Source: Gallibacterium anatis DSM 16844 = F 149 (GTDB lineage: Bacteria > Pseudomonadota > Gammaproteobacteria > Enterobacterales > Pasteurellaceae). From it: 64,000 bases of DNA. Position numbers and translations under genes: made by a program. The stretch covers positions 1 to 64,000 of the forward strand of contig NZ_KB903682.1 of assembly GCF_000379785.1 (NCBI RefSeq), in the 5' to 3' direction. The notes under the pieces are model-generated. The model had not been told where the DNA came from, made no database searches, and saw nothing but the letters and a program-made list of their open reading frames with translations. Shown here in pieces: positions 25,509 through 35,511 of this stretch (its first letter is position 1; each line of letters opens with the position of its first letter).

Positions 25509-27542
25509 TTATCGCTTTTCAATAAGTGACTGCATTAAAATAACAACTCCCAGATGCGCCACAATCGCTTGAGATTGTTCGATCCTGAGACCCTCGCCAA
25601 ACCGTTTCTGCCAAATTCCGGCTGGAAGCTGAAAAATTTGCTCACCACGATTAGCATTAAAAAGTAATAAATACTTCCCTTGTAATAATAACGTTAAGGC
25701 TCTTCCCTGTTGCCAATCCTGCGTCTGCATCGGTTTACCTTGCGGATTAAACCATTGTGCGTTGTCGCTACTCCACCAATTTTCATAAATACCGGCGGTT
25801 GCCATCTCTTTGCGTAAGGCAATGAGATCCGCCACATATTGTTGCAATTCTGTATCGGCATCTTGCCAATTTAACCACGTCAACTCATTATCCTGACAAT
25901 AACAGTTATTATTGCCCTGTTGGCTATGACCAATTTCATCTCCTGCCAATAACATTGGCGTTCCTAATGCCAGTAACGCCGTTGCCAACAACGCTTTTTT
26001 ACTGAATATGCGTTGTTGTCTAATTTCAATATTCTCGGTTTCTCCCTCTTCTCCGTGATTAAACGAAAAATTATGATTATCACCGTCACGATTCTCTTCA
26101 CCGTTATCCCAGTTATGTTTTTCGTTATAACTGACTAAATCCTGTAAATTAAAACCGTCGTGTGCTGTAATAAAATTAATTGAACTGTAAGCAGAGCGAT
26201 TTTGATGTTGAAAAGTATCGGCACTGCCGGCAAAACGTTGTGCCAATACACCTAATTGTTGGCTGTCATTTAACCAAAAACGGCGAATATCGCCACGGAA
26301 ACGGTCATTCCATTCTGCAAAAAAGGCAGGGAATGAACCTAGCTGATAACCGCCGTCACCAACGTCCCAAGGTTCAGCAATCAATTTACAGTTTGCTAAA
26401 ACCGGATCTTGTTGTAGTGCGGTAAAAAATGCGGATTTTGAACTGAATTGCGGCGTTCTGCCCAACACAGAAGCCAAATCGAAACGGAAGCCATCAATAT
26501 GAAATTCATTGACCCAGTAACGCAAACAATCCATTACCCATTGCAACACTCGCGGTTCTGATAAATTCAAACTGTTACCGCAACCGGTCCAATTTTCATA
26601 TTGCTGTTGGTGATGCCAATAATAAAGACAATTATCAATGCCTCGCTGACAAAGCGTTGGTCCGGAAATATCATTTTCCGCCGTATGGTTAAAAACTACA
26701 TCCAAAATCACTTCAATCCCCATTCGGTGCAAGGCTCTTACTACAGATTTCAGTTCTAATGATACTGCTTTTATTGATGATAACTTTTGATCTGGGGCAA
26801 AATGTGCTAACACATTGTAGCCCCAATAGTTCTTTTTATGATTTCTCTGCAAATGAGGTTCATCCAAATGCAACGTTATCGGTAAAAGTTCTAACGCAGT
26901 AACACCTAAATTTTGCAAATATGCTAGATTTACTGGATCAGCCAAACCGGCAAATGTTCCTCTTAATGCTACAGGAACCGCCTCATTTAATTTGGAAAAA
27001 CCTTTAACGTGCAATTCATAGATAATGGTTTCAGACCAAGGTGTTCGTGGTGCTTTATCGTCCAGCCAATCAAAATCATCTTCTGTAATCACACTTTTCG
27101 GCGCAAGCCAAGCGTTGTCGTCCGGATTATCCCAATGAAACGGTTGTAACTGTTCAAAGGTTGCTAATGCAGGCAAATCGTCTACCGCACGGCTGTAAGG
27201 ATCGATCAATAAATTGGTGACATTGTAACAATAAGGGAATTCCGAGTTACCGTTCAAACGAAAACCGTATTTCTGCCCGACTTCAATATTAGCGACAAAG
27301 AGAGTGAAACAATCCTGTTGTCTGAACATTGAATAACGGGTTTCGTGGCTATGTTCATCAAACAGGCAAAGCCAAGCTTCACTAGCGTGAGGTGCAACCA
27401 ACACAAAATTAAAGCCTTGTTTGCCGGCAAATTCGGCGCGATGACAGCCAATCGGATAACGATAACCGATAAACGTTTGCTTTTTCTTTATCTCAAATTC
27501 TCTGATTGAACCTGATTTCAGCCGTTTAAGATGATGAGCCAT
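25509..27542 (-). CDS. glgX: Glycogen debranching enzyme GlgX
   Basis: GlgX hydrolyses alpha-1,6 branches of phosphorylase-trimmed glycogen. The 677-residue GH13 protein has an N-terminal CBM48-type domain, then the (beta/alpha)8 barrel with VVFNHTAE, the nucleophile region HIDGFRFDLASVLG, the acid/base segment LIAEPWD and the stabiliser TAHDGF. The frame begins at a GTG two codons before the ATG at 27542; the ATG is chosen. It starts about 30 bases behind the malQ-glgB frame and is 15 bases ahead of glgC. Confidence 0.96.
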   Translation of the reverse strand: MAHHLKRLKSGSIREFEIKKKQTFIGYRYPIGCHRAEFAGKQGFNFVLVAPHASEAWLCLFDEHSHETRYSMFRQQDCFTLFVANIEVGQKYGFRLNGNSEFPYCYNVTNLLIDPYSRAVDDLPALATFEQLQPFHWDNPDDNAWLAPKSVITEDDFDWLDDKAPRTPWSETIIYELHVKGFSKLNEAVPVALRGTFAGLADPVNLAYLQNLGVTALELLPITLHLDEPHLQRNHKKNYWGYNVLAHFAPDQKLSSIKAVSLELKSVVRALHRMGIEVILDVVFNHTAENDISGPTLCQRGIDNCLYYWHHQQQYENWTGCGNSLNLSEPRVLQWVMDCLRYWVNEFHIDGFRFDLASVLGRTPQFSSKSAFFTALQQDPVLANCKLIAEPWDVGDGGYQLGSFPAFFAEWNDRFRGDIRRFWLNDSQQLGVLAQRFAGSADTFQHQNRSAYSSINFITAHDGFNLQDLVSYNEKHNWDNGEENRDGDNHNFSFNHGEEGETENIEIRQQRIFSKKALLATALLALGTPMLLAGDEIGHSQQGNNNCYCQDNELTWLNWQDADTELQQYVADLIALRKEMATAGIYENWWSSDNAQWFNPQGKPMQTQDWQQGRALTLLLQGKYLLLFNANRGEQIFQLPAGIWQKRFGEGLRIEQSQAIVAHLGVVILMQSLIEKR

Positions 27543-27571
27543 AACCACTTAATCCCTATGCTACATAATCA

Positions 27572-30500
27572 TTATTTACTGGTTTTTCGTTTCACTGATC
27601 TTGCTTTTTTAGCCGGTTTTCTTTTGGAAGCCGTTTTGCTCACTTTGCTGTTATTCGTATCTGAAAGGCTTTCTTTTCCTTTGGGTGCTACGGTAACCGC
27701 TTGCTCTGCTTTTGTTGCTTCTGCCAGTTCCGCATCATCAGTTTCATCCTCCTCTGCATTTTCCAATACAAAATAGCTTGCACCTAGTGGCGGCACATCA
27801 ATGCTGATTGAGTTAGCTTTACCGTGGCTTTCGATTTTTTCACTCCAAACGCCTTCACCGTTATTCACACCGCTACCTTTATAGGACACATCATCGGAAT
27901 TCAGCACCTCACGATAAAATCCGGCTTTACGCACACCAAAACGGTAATTATGACGAACTTCAGGAGTAAAATTACACACGACAACTACGGTATCACCGTT
28001 TTTCGCATAACGAGCAAATACTAAAACCGATTGTTCCGCATCATCCACAACTAACCATTCAAAACCATTAGGATGTTGATCTTGCTGCCACAATGCCGGA
28101 TGACGCTGATAAAGATGATTTAAATCTCGCACCCATTTTTGAACACCATTATGCCAACCATCGTATTCTTCATTGAGCAAGAACCAATCCAAACTTTCTT
28201 GATAATTCCATTCTCTGCCTTGAGCAAACTCATTCCCCATAAAGAGCAGTTTTTTACCCGGAAAGCCCCACATATAACCGTAATAAACACGTAAATTAGC
28301 AAATTGTTTCCAGCAATCACCCGGCATTTTGCTTAACAAAGAGCCTTTGCCGTGGACCACCTCATCATGCGATAATGGCAATACAAAATGTTCGCTGTAT
28401 TGATACATCATTCCGAATGTCAATAAATTATGGTGATACTTACGATAAATCGGATCTAATTTCATATAACGCAACGTATCATTCATCCAGCCCATATTCC
28501 ACTTAAATTGGAAACCTAAACCGCCGCTTTGGGTATCGTGACTAACACCCGGGAATGCGGTACTCTCTTCCGCAATCGCCAATACACCGCGCTGTTCATC
28601 CTGCAATAACGCATTGGTGCGCTGTAAGAAATTGATCGCTTCCAAATTTTCACGTCCGCCATATTGATTTGGAATCCACTCGCCATTTGCGCGGCTGTAA
28701 TCTCGATAAATCATTGAGGCAACCGCATCAACCCGCAAACCGTCAAAGCCATAACGTTCCACCCAATACAAAGCATTACCGGTCAAATAGTTACGCACTT
28801 CATTACGTCCAAAGTTGTAAATCAAGGTATTCCAATCCTGATGATAACCTTCGCGCGGATCGGCGTGTTCATATAGTGCTGTGCCATCGAATTTGCGTAA
28901 GCCGTAATCATCTGTCGGGAAGTGACCAACCACCCAATCCAACAGCACATAAATACCGGCTTCGTGCGCTTTTTCGAGGAAATGACACAAGCCTTTCGCA
29001 TCACCGAAACGACTGGTCGGCGCATATAATCCCAATGGCTGATAACCCCACGAACCGTCAAACGGAAATTCTGATAACGGTAATAATTCAATATGCGTGA
29101 AGCCCATCTCTTTGACATAAGCGATCAATTCATCCGCAATTTGCTCATAACTTAGCCAATAATTATTTTCTAAATTGCGCCGCCAAGAGCCCAAATGCAC
29201 TTCATAAATACTGATCGGTGCATCAATCGCATTCGCTTTCGCTCGTTCTGCATTATACGGTTGTTTAGGTGGCAATTTTGTGACAACAGAAGCGGTTTCC
29301 GGACGTAATTGCGCAGCAAAAGCATAAGGGTCTGATTTCAAACGTAAATCACCGTTGGCATCCAAAATTTCAAATTTATACAAGCTGCCTTCATTCACTT
29401 CAGGAATAAAAATTTCCCAAATACCACTCTCTTGGTGGAAACGCATCACGTGACGACGACCATCCCATTGGTTAAAATCACCGACCACAGAAACTCGGCG
29501 AGCATTTGGCGCCCAAACACTGAAATTTACGCCCGCAACATAGCTGTTTTCTGTTAAATGTGCGCCCATCGCTTCATATGGACGATGATGTGTTCCCTCT
29601 TTTAACAGCCAATTATCCAGTTCAAACAGGCAAGATGGGAAACGATAAGGATCTTCCTGATAGATCGCTTCTGCACTGTTTTCATATTGAATTTTAAATA
29701 CATAATGCAGATTGACCTCAGAATGTGGCAATAATGCTACAAAAAATCCACGTTCATCGACAGCTTTCATTGTGGCTAAACAATGATTTCTATCACGATT
29801 ATAAATTTCTACCTGTTTTGCATTCGGCAATAAGGCACGAATAATCAGCCCTTGCTCTGTCATATGTAGGCCTAAGAAAGAGAACGGATCAGCGTGTACC
29901 GCATTAAATAACTGTTCGATTTGGTTATAATCAAGGGTAACCATACTATTTTTTCCTAATAAAATAAATTTGAGACTATCTTGATAACATTCTGCCGCCA
30001 CCTCTGTCGGCAAGGTTTGTCTTGTAGCAATAATTTGACGTAAATTACGATGCAATTCTTGAATAATTTTCGGATCAAGTAATGAATTCGGCAAACGATA
30101 ACGCCAATTCGGATACGCTTTTGCTACTCCCGGAATATTGAATGATGAAGTAACTCCTAATAAATTTTCTGGCTGCAAGGCAAATAATTGACTTTCACTT
30201 ACTGCACCTAACTGATGTATCGCCAAGTTCAGTTCATTCGTCAAAGAAAAGTCCCGTGGGAATGTTGGCAATAATTTTGCCTGTTTTAATGTTTGGATAA
30301 AGCGTAATTTATCATCAGATCGTTGTTGCAGTGCTTTTTCATATTTATCCTGTTGCAACACGCCGAGCTGATACATCGTTTCAATGTCTGTTGATTGCCA
30401 AAAACCACTTAATGGAGGTAAATCGTGAGTACTGACTACCGCTAATGCATTTTTTTTATATTGTTCCGGCAATAAATAACCATCGTAGCCACGATTAAAA

Positions 30501-32113
30501 TACATCACTGCATAAGAATAAACACCATAACGATCCAACCATTGACGCACTTCTGGTGGCACAATTCCCAAATCTTCGCCAACAATCAAACAATGACAAC
30601 GATGGCTTTCAATTGCCAACACTGCCATCATTTCATCAATTGGATAATGAACATAAGCACCATTTGCTGCATTATTGCCCGAAGTAATCCACCATAAACG
30701 ATACAGCGCCATTACATGATCAATACGCAAAATACCATAATTTAACATATTGGCTCGCCACAATTTAATCAACGGTTGATAGCCCAACGCACGTAATTGT
30801 TGCGGTTGTAACGGAGGCAATTGCCAGTTCTGTCCTGCTGGGCCGAGTTCATCCGGCGGTGCACCGACAGAAGCCTGCAAGCAGAATAATTGACGATCAC
30901 ACCAAGTGTCCGAACCGCCACGGGCTACACCAACAGCCAGATCACCATAAAGCCCCAATTTGACACCGGATTGCGCTACTGATTTCCGCACGGCTGAAAG
31001 CTGATCGTGCATTAGCCACTGTAGCCACATATAAAATTCAATCTGTGTTTTATGCTCTGCGGCGAACTGCTTCATTGTTTCACTGTTCGGATTTTGATAA
31101 GCTTTATCCCAAGCAAACCAACCTAAAAGTTGATCATCATCTTCCTCTTTTTGCTGTTGAGAAAACGCGCGATCCAACGTTTCAAAAAGACCGTGCAAAT
31201 ATAGCGGTTCGCCCTGTTGCGCAACAAACTGCGAAAATGCTTGACGACGTGCCGCAAACTGCCCTTCACGTTTAAATGCTTGATAGGCAACACGCAAAGC
31301 TGCCAATTTCAACTGCCAAACACCGGAATAATCCACCCACGCACAATCCTGTAATTGAGCTAATTGTTGTTGAACAGAATTATCATTAAACCACGTAATA
31401 AACGCGCTTGAAGTTGCTTCAGGCAAAAGATCTACTGCTAAATAAATCGGATTTAACCATCGACGAGATGACGGGCTATAAGGACTCGCCCATTCAGGAT
31501 GCGCCGGAAACAGTGCATGCAACGGGTTAATCCCAATAAAATCAATGCCATCCTTTGCATACTCTACCGCAATTGCCTCTAAATCGGCTAAATCACCAAT
31601 TCCCCAATTTCGCGATGAACGTAAACTATAAAGCTGAACATTTAAGCCACTGACTTTATTACCATTACTTAATAATGTTGGCTGATAAATTTTCGCTGGT
31701 GCAACCAATAAACAGTAGCGAGCATAATTTGTTATCAAATAGTAATAACCCATCGATAACGGCATAAACTTAATATATTCTCTGCTCTGAAAGTCCCAGC
31801 TATTTTCAATTTTTTCATTATTTTCATTTAAAAGCTGGTATGGTATTTCATCATCTGCAAAATTAAGCTTTTGCCAGTCCAAATATTCTACTGTTTCTGC
31901 ATTTAACACAAAGATATTTTTAAACTGTCCTACACTATTTTGCTCAGGTTTCAACCACGAAATTAATTGAGATAAGACAGCATCATCAACATCAATTTTC
32001 TGTCCTTCCAACGTATAATAGAAAGGCGAAACACCAACAGCACGAGCTTGCTGTTCCAGTTGAGATCTTCTTGAAATGAGTCCATTAGAGGAACCAGAAG
32101 TCGATAATTCCAC
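27572..32113 (-). CDS. malQ-glgB: In-frame MalQ-GlgB fusion: 4-alpha-glucanotransferase + 1,4-alpha-glucan branching enzyme
   Basis: One uninterrupted frame encodes two complete enzymes. Residues 1-723 are MalQ (GH77; [30 protein letters not shown]), which shuffles maltodextrin chains. Residues 724-1513 are GlgB (CBM48 plus GH13; [20 protein letters not shown]), which adds alpha-1,6 branches. GlgB ends in an unusual tail of roughly 60 residues, acidic then lysine-rich. The start is a GTG at 32113 with GGAG six bases upstream; TTG 32197 and ATG 32161/32158 lack a Shine-Dalgarno sequence and would add residues not seen in MalQ. At the junction (29942-29960) a Shine-Dalgarno AGGA precedes an in-frame glgB ATG at 29944, so GlgB may also be made alone. 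One extra A in the A6 run would give a TAG and two separate genes. Confidence 0.9.
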   Translation of the reverse strand: MELSTSGSSNGLISRRSQLEQQARAVGVSPFYYTLEGQKIDVDDAVLSQLISWLKPEQNSVGQFKNIFVLNAETVEYLDWQKLNFADDEIPYQLLNENNEKIENSWDFQSREYIKFMPLSMGYYYLITNYARYCLLVAPAKIYQPTLLSNGNKVSGLNVQLYSLRSSRNWGIGDLADLEAIAVEYAKDGIDFIGINPLHALFPAHPEWASPYSPSSRRWLNPIYLAVDLLPEATSSAFITWFNDNSVQQQLAQLQDCAWVDYSGVWQLKLAALRVAYQAFKREGQFAARRQAFSQFVAQQGEPLYLHGLFETLDRAFSQQQKEEDDDQLLGWFAWDKAYQNPNSETMKQFAAEHKTQIEFYMWLQWLMHDQLSAVRKSVAQSGVKLGLYGDLAVGVARGGSDTWCDRQLFCLQASVGAPPDELGPAGQNWQLPPLQPQQLRALGYQPLIKLWRANMLNYGILRIDHVMALYRLWWITSGNNAANGAYVHYPIDEMMAVLAIESHRCHCLIVGEDLGIVPPEVRQWLDRYGVYSYAVMYFNRGYDGYLLPEQYKKNALAVVSTHDLPPLSGFWQSTDIETMYQLGVLQQDKYEKALQQRSDDKLRFIQTLKQAKLLPTFPRDFSLTNELNLAIHQLGAVSESQLFALQPENLLGVTSSFNIPGVAKAYPNWRYRLPNSLLDPKIIQELHRNLRQIIATRQTLPTEVAAECYQDSLKFILLGKNSMVTLDYNQIEQLFNAVHADPFSFLGLHMTEQGLIIRALLPNAKQVEIYNRDRNHCLATMKAVDERGFFVALLPHSEVNLHYVFKIQYENSAEAIYQEDPYRFPSCLFELDNWLLKEGTHHRPYEAMGAHLTENSYVAGVNFSVWAPNARRVSVVGDFNQWDGRRHVMRFHQESGIWEIFIPEVNEGSLYKFEILDANGDLRLKSDPYAFAAQLRPETASVVTKLPPKQPYNAERAKANAIDAPISIYEVHLGSWRRNLENNYWLSYEQIADELIAYVKEMGFTHIELLPLSEFPFDGSWGYQPLGLYAPTSRFGDAKGLCHFLEKAHEAGIYVLLDWVVGHFPTDDYGLRKFDGTALYEHADPREGYHQDWNTLIYNFGRNEVRNYLTGNALYWVERYGFDGLRVDAVASMIYRDYSRANGEWIPNQYGGRENLEAINFLQRTNALLQDEQRGVLAIAEESTAFPGVSHDTQSGGLGFQFKWNMGWMNDTLRYMKLDPIYRKYHHNLLTFGMMYQYSEHFVLPLSHDEVVHGKGSLLSKMPGDCWKQFANLRVYYGYMWGFPGKKLLFMGNEFAQGREWNYQESLDWFLLNEEYDGWHNGVQKWVRDLNHLYQRHPALWQQDQHPNGFEWLVVDDAEQSVLVFARYAKNGDTVVVVCNFTPEVRHNYRFGVRKAGFYREVLNSDDVSYKGSGVNNGEGVWSEKIESHGKANSISIDVPPLGASYFVLENAEEDETDDAELAEATKAEQAVTVAPKGKESLSDTNNSKVSKTASKRKPAKKARSVKRKTSK
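29942..29957 (-). promoter_or_regulatory. malQ/glgB junction: internal ribosome-binding site and A6 tract
   Basis: On the minus strand AGGA is followed nine bases later by the GlgB ATG (29944-29942). Between them lies A6 (complement of 29949-29954) and then TAG in the +1-insertion frame. The reading frame passes through as Gly-Lys-Asn-Ser-Met. The arrangement is what two tightly packed genes would look like after loss of one A. Confidence 0.7.
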
Positions 32114-32236
32114 GAGATTCTCCACAAAATACAACAGTATCTCCACGACATACTTCATCATACTGCTACAAGCATCGTTCCTATCAAGCACAAGCAATCG
32201 TTTGCTCTGTAGTAAATATGATAAAACGAATAAGTA

Positions 32237-32301
32237 TTTTATACTCTCTTTTTAGTATAAAACCTACTGCAATATGTCAAAGTTATGATCTCGCCCACAA
32301 T
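32237..32301 (-). promoter_or_regulatory. Probable control region of the glycogen cluster
   Basis: Two elements lie upstream of malQ. One is a 9-bp inverted repeat, TTTTATACT (32237-32245) with AGTATAAAA (32254-32262). The other is a sequence at 32284-32301 whose minus strand reads TGTGG-N6-TCATA, 8 of 10 matches to the CRP core. CRP activates glg genes in E. coli. No clear -35/-10 pair was fixed. Confidence 0.35.
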
Positions 32302-32340
32302 ATTTTTGATTTTTTGCTTATTTTTTATGAAAGGGGTTGA

Positions 32341-32372
32341 AAAGAAGTGAGAATATAAACTCACTTCTTTTC
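32341..32372. terminator. Terminator of the isochorismatase-family gene
   Basis: AAAAGAAGTGAG pairs perfectly with CTCACTTCTTTT around an eight-base loop, 24 bases beyond the stop codon of the minus-strand gene. Confidence 0.85.
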
Positions 32373-32395
32373 AAGGAATAATGAATGGAATTTCA

Positions 32396-32959
32396 TCAGG
32401 AAAGGAGTTTTTTTATTGCCTGCTCTGCCGTCAACACCGTTGCAAATTCACCGTTTAAACTGGCAAGTGCGGTGTCGTGCATTAATTGAGCGGGGAAATT
32501 TTCTCCATTAATGCCTCTGCGATTGAAAGTGGCGGTTGCATCAGAAATAAGAAAGACTTCATAACCATAATTACCTGCCATTCTGGTCGTGGTTGACACG
32601 CAATGATCGGTAGTTAATCCAACAATCACAAGTTGTTTAATTTTCCGTTGATCTAATTGTTGTTTTAAATCTGTGCCGATAAATGCACTGTTTACCTGCT
32701 TTTGAATGATGGTTTCACCCTTTATCGGCGCAGTAATTGCCTTAAATTGATTTCCTGGATGATTAGGCGCTAAACAAGAAGTTGCAATTTGAGAACAGTG
32801 TTGTATATGAAAAATCGGGTAACCTCTCTCACGCCAAAGTATTAATAATTCCCTTGCTTTCTGTTCCGCATCCGGGTTATTTCTTTCATCTCCCCAATAA
32901 TTCGGAATATCAAAGCCTTGTTGCAAGTCAATTAATAATAGTGCCGGTGCTATTTGCAT
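32396..32959 (-). CDS. Isochorismatase-family cysteine hydrolase
   Basis: The 187-residue cytosolic enzyme has the family catalytic triad: Asp11 (LLIDLQQGF), Lys87 (IIQKQVNSAF) and Cys120 (GLTTDHCVSTT). Members hydrolyse amides such as nicotinamide, N-carbamoyl compounds or ureidoacrylate, or are isochorismatases. The exact substrate cannot be told from these motifs. AGGAG precedes the ATG. It is a single-gene unit between the glycogen cluster promoter and an unknown membrane protein gene that is transcribed away from it. Confidence 0.85.
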   Translation of the reverse strand: MQIAPALLLIDLQQGFDIPNYWGDERNNPDAEQKARELLILWRERGYPIFHIQHCSQIATSCLAPNHPGNQFKAITAPIKGETIIQKQVNSAFIGTDLKQQLDQRKIKQLVIVGLTTDHCVSTTTRMAGNYGYEVFLISDATATFNRRGINGENFPAQLMHDTALASLNGEFATVLTAEQAIKKLLS

Positions 32960-33122
32960 AGAGGTTCTCCTAATCTGTTTTGATAAAACGCGTTTTAGTA
33001 TAAGTGTTTCAACTTCAATACTATAGTGTTTTTATACAAAAAATAGACAACTCTGACTAGACTCTCCGCTATTTTCCATTAAAATACTAACTTTTATTTA
33101 CTATAAAAGAAGAGAAATAAAC

Positions 33123-33869
33123 TTGAAAAGTCTAAATCATCTTATTAATTCTTCCATTTTAATGGCATATTTAATTTGTTTAGGTTGGTCTATTGCTTAT
33201 GTCTGTGGTTGGGCTAGAGCATATTATTATGGTTATTCTTGGGAGTTGGTAGAAGTTGGCACTTCAAATATTGCTCGAAGTTTGGGATATGTTGTCTTTT
33301 TTTCAATTATCATCACTATTTTCTACTCTTGTGGTATGTATGTTTTGCATTTAGTTAAAAAATATTGTCCACAGGATATTATACGATCAATAAGGTTATT
33401 TATTGTTCTAACAACCGTATTATCCCCAATTGCAGTTGTGTTGTTTCTCTTTATGAAAGAGATAGACTACACCCCAATTATTATTTATCTATTATTGTCT
33501 ATCCCAACTTCTATCGTTTTTAATAAAACTGTTTCTACTTTTCGACTGCAAGATCTTATACAGATAATCAATAGGCAAAAAATAAATGCTATGCTTGTAA
33601 TGTCAGCTGTCTATATTTATTTTATTCTTTCTGTCTTTTTGGTTGGATATGTTAGCCCAATTTTAATTTCAGAATATGCAACTATTTTATTTGAAGGACA
33701 ACCTTATTATGTTCTATCTACCAATAATAATATTTTAATATTATCAAAATCTCTTGAAAGAGATAATAAGCAATTTTTTGTCTTTCCTTGCCAATTAAGC
33801 AATAATCGGCTTTGCTCCTTAAATATGGTGGATACCGCCCAAGCGGATATTTCCCTTGAAAATAGCTAA
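33123..33869 (+). CDS. Unknown multi-spanning membrane protein
   Basis: I do not recognise this 248-residue protein. Five hydrophobic segments are visible: about residues 12-30, 52-76, 88-110, 117-133 and 154-182. A polar C-terminal domain of roughly 65 residues follows, with two cysteines (FPCQ, RLCS). The frame starts with TTG after AGAAGAG; the first internal ATG would shorten it by 13 codons and cut into the first helix. Codon use is visibly more AT-rich than in the flanking genes. It ends 11 bases from the convergent smrB stop with no clear terminator. It may be a recently acquired accessory gene. Confidence 0.65.
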   Translation: MKSLNHLINSSILMAYLICLGWSIAYVCGWARAYYYGYSWELVEVGTSNIARSLGYVVFFSIIITIFYSCGMYVLHLVKKYCPQDIIRSIRLFIVLTTVLSPIAVVLFLFMKEIDYTPIIIYLLLSIPTSIVFNKTVSTFRLQDLIQIINRQKINAMLVMSAVYIYFILSVFLVGYVSPILISEYATILFEGQPYYVLSTNNNILILSKSLERDNKQFFVFPCQLSNNRLCSLNMVDTAQADISLENS

Positions 33870-33880
33870 AAAAAAGACAG

Positions 33881-34405
33881 TTAAATCATCAAATCGATGC
33901 CGACATCAACTAACACTAAAATGGCGGCATCCCCACCCCACTCTTTTGTTGCCTGATGCAGGGCAATAACTTTTGGATGCTGTACCAACCAGCGCGGAAT
34001 CTGGTTTTTTAGGGTATAACTGCCGTAACCGGTCATAATACAGGCGCAGGGTAAATGCTCTTTTTCACAAGCCAATATCAATGCTGCCAATTCCTGTTTT
34101 GCCTGTTCTTTGGTTAATCCGTGTAAATCTAGAAAAAGATCCGGAATAAAATCACCGCGGCGCAAGCGTTTTAAAATATAGCTATCTTCACCCTCTCGCA
34201 AATAGCGCATTGTTTGCGTATCCAGTAGCGGCTCATACTCATCAGAAAAATAAAATAGCGCATCCTCTTTTTCGCGAATATCTTTAATTTGTTGCTGCTG
34301 TTGTTGCATCTGTTTACGACGTGGCGCAAAAGTCACCGTATTCTGCTTTAATGGTTTGATGCCTTTCACAAACTCGCGAAACAACGTTTTGTCTTCACTA
34401 TCCAT
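33881..34405 (-). CDS. smrB: Smr-domain ribosome-rescue endonuclease SmrB
   Basis: SmrB cuts mRNA between collided ribosomes so that the stalled complex can be rescued. The 174-residue product has a glutamine-rich N-terminal helix (about 30-42) and the Smr domain from about residue 88, with FLDLHGLTKEQAKQEL and ACIMTGYGSYTLKNQIPRWL. The usual GxGxG-type loop reads GYGSYTLK. An ideal AGGAGG precedes the ATG. Divergent smrB and prmB is the arrangement also seen in E. coli. Confidence 0.92.
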   Translation of the reverse strand: MDSEDKTLFREFVKGIKPLKQNTVTFAPRRKQMQQQQQQIKDIREKEDALFYFSDEYEPLLDTQTMRYLREGEDSYILKRLRRGDFIPDLFLDLHGLTKEQAKQELAALILACEKEHLPCACIMTGYGSYTLKNQIPRWLVQHPKVIALHQATKEWGGDAAILVLVDVGIDLMI

Positions 34406-34509
34406 AACGACCTCCTTTAGACAGGGCGGCTATTCTAACACACATACACTTTAGCGTGAAAATGTGGTATAAATGCACCATCTTTTTTCAAGCAATACAA
34501 TGGCTTTTT

Positions 34510-35472
34510 ATGACTGAACAACCTCTTTTTAATCAAGATATTATTGAAGAAATTCAACTTTATTCACCTTTATCCAGTTTGCATACCATTCAGGATTTTT
34601 TGCGTTGGACGTATAGTTATTTTAATGCTTCTGATATTTTTTATGGTCACGGTTTTGATAATGCGTGGGATGAAGCATTACAACTTGTGCTTTCTACGCT
34701 TCACTTGCCACTGGATGTGCCGGCGGAACTGTATCAATCACGTTTAACGGATATTGAAAAACAGAAATTATTGTCGCTTGTTATTGAACGCATCGAAAAC
34801 AGAAAACCGGTGGCTTATCTCACTCACAGTGCTTGGTTTTGCGGTTTGCAATTTTATGTTGATGAGCGTGTGATTATTCCTCGTTCACCAATCGGTGAAT
34901 TAATTCAGGACGGTTTTACCGGTGTATTGCGCAGTGAACCGAAACGTATATTAGATATGTGCACCGGCAGTGGTTGTATCGCTATCGCTTGTGCCGATAA
35001 ATTCCCGAATGCGGAAATTGATGCAGTTGATATTTCATTGGATGCGTTGAATGTTACTGAAATAAACATCGCCAATCATCATCTTGAGCATCAAGTGTTC
35101 CCATTACAATCCGATTTATTCAATAATTTGCCGAAAGAGGGCTATGATCTGATTGTCAGCAATCCACCTTATGTTGATGCTGAAGATCTTGCCGATATGC
35201 CGGAAGAGTTTTCACACGAACCTGTATTAGCACTTGAAGCCGGCAATGATGGTTTAATTTTAGCGAAAAGGATTATTGCTGCCGCACCGGAATATTTAAA
35301 TGATAACGGCGTGCTGGTTTGTGAGGTGGGCAACAGTATGGTGCATTTAATTGAGCAATTTCCAACCGTACCGTTTGAGTGGATTAAATTCAAACACGGT
35401 GGTGACGGCGTATTTATGCTGACGAAACAACAGCTACTCAACATCCAAGATCAATTCAAACAGTATCTCTGA
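34510..35472 (+). CDS. prmB: 50S ribosomal protein L3 N5-glutamine methyltransferase
   Basis: PrmB methylates the conserved glutamine of ribosomal protein L3. The 320-residue product has an N-terminal helical substrate domain and a Rossmann methyltransferase domain with the SAM-binding CTGSGC (151-156) and the catalytic NPPY (218-221). The frame extends 18 codons upstream, but [10 protein letters not shown] at 34510 is the natural start by comparison with the family. It is divergent from smrB, and a terminator is shared with convergent codA. Confidence 0.95.
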   Translation: MTEQPLFNQDIIEEIQLYSPLSSLHTIQDFLRWTYSYFNASDIFYGHGFDNAWDEALQLVLSTLHLPLDVPAELYQSRLTDIEKQKLLSLVIERIENRKPVAYLTHSAWFCGLQFYVDERVIIPRSPIGELIQDGFTGVLRSEPKRILDMCTGSGCIAIACADKFPNAEIDAVDISLDALNVTEINIANHHLEHQVFPLQSDLFNNLPKEGYDLIVSNPPYVDAEDLADMPEEFSHEPVLALEAGNDGLILAKRIIAAAPEYLNDNGVLVCEVGNSMVHLIEQFPTVPFEWIKFKHGGDGVFMLTKQQLLNIQDQFKQYL

Positions 35473-35484
35473 TCTCTTAATTTC

Positions 35485-35509
35485 AGTGGGGCATTTGCCC
35501 CACTTTTTC
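35485..35509. terminator. Bidirectional terminator, prmB / codA
   Basis: AGTGGGGC pairs with GCCCCACT around a four-base loop, followed by a T-run on the plus strand, between convergent genes. Confidence 0.88.
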
Positions 35510-35511
35510 GA

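Noticed and set aside
28669-29100. Plus-strand frame of 143 codons inside glgB
   Set aside because: It lies antisense to strongly conserved GlgB sequence; the product is basic and unlike any family. It is a shadow frame.
32114-32197. Longer MalQ starts at TTG 32197 or ATG 32161/32158
   Set aside because: No ribosome-binding site precedes them and the added residues are not part of MalQ. GTG at 32113 has GGAG six bases upstream.
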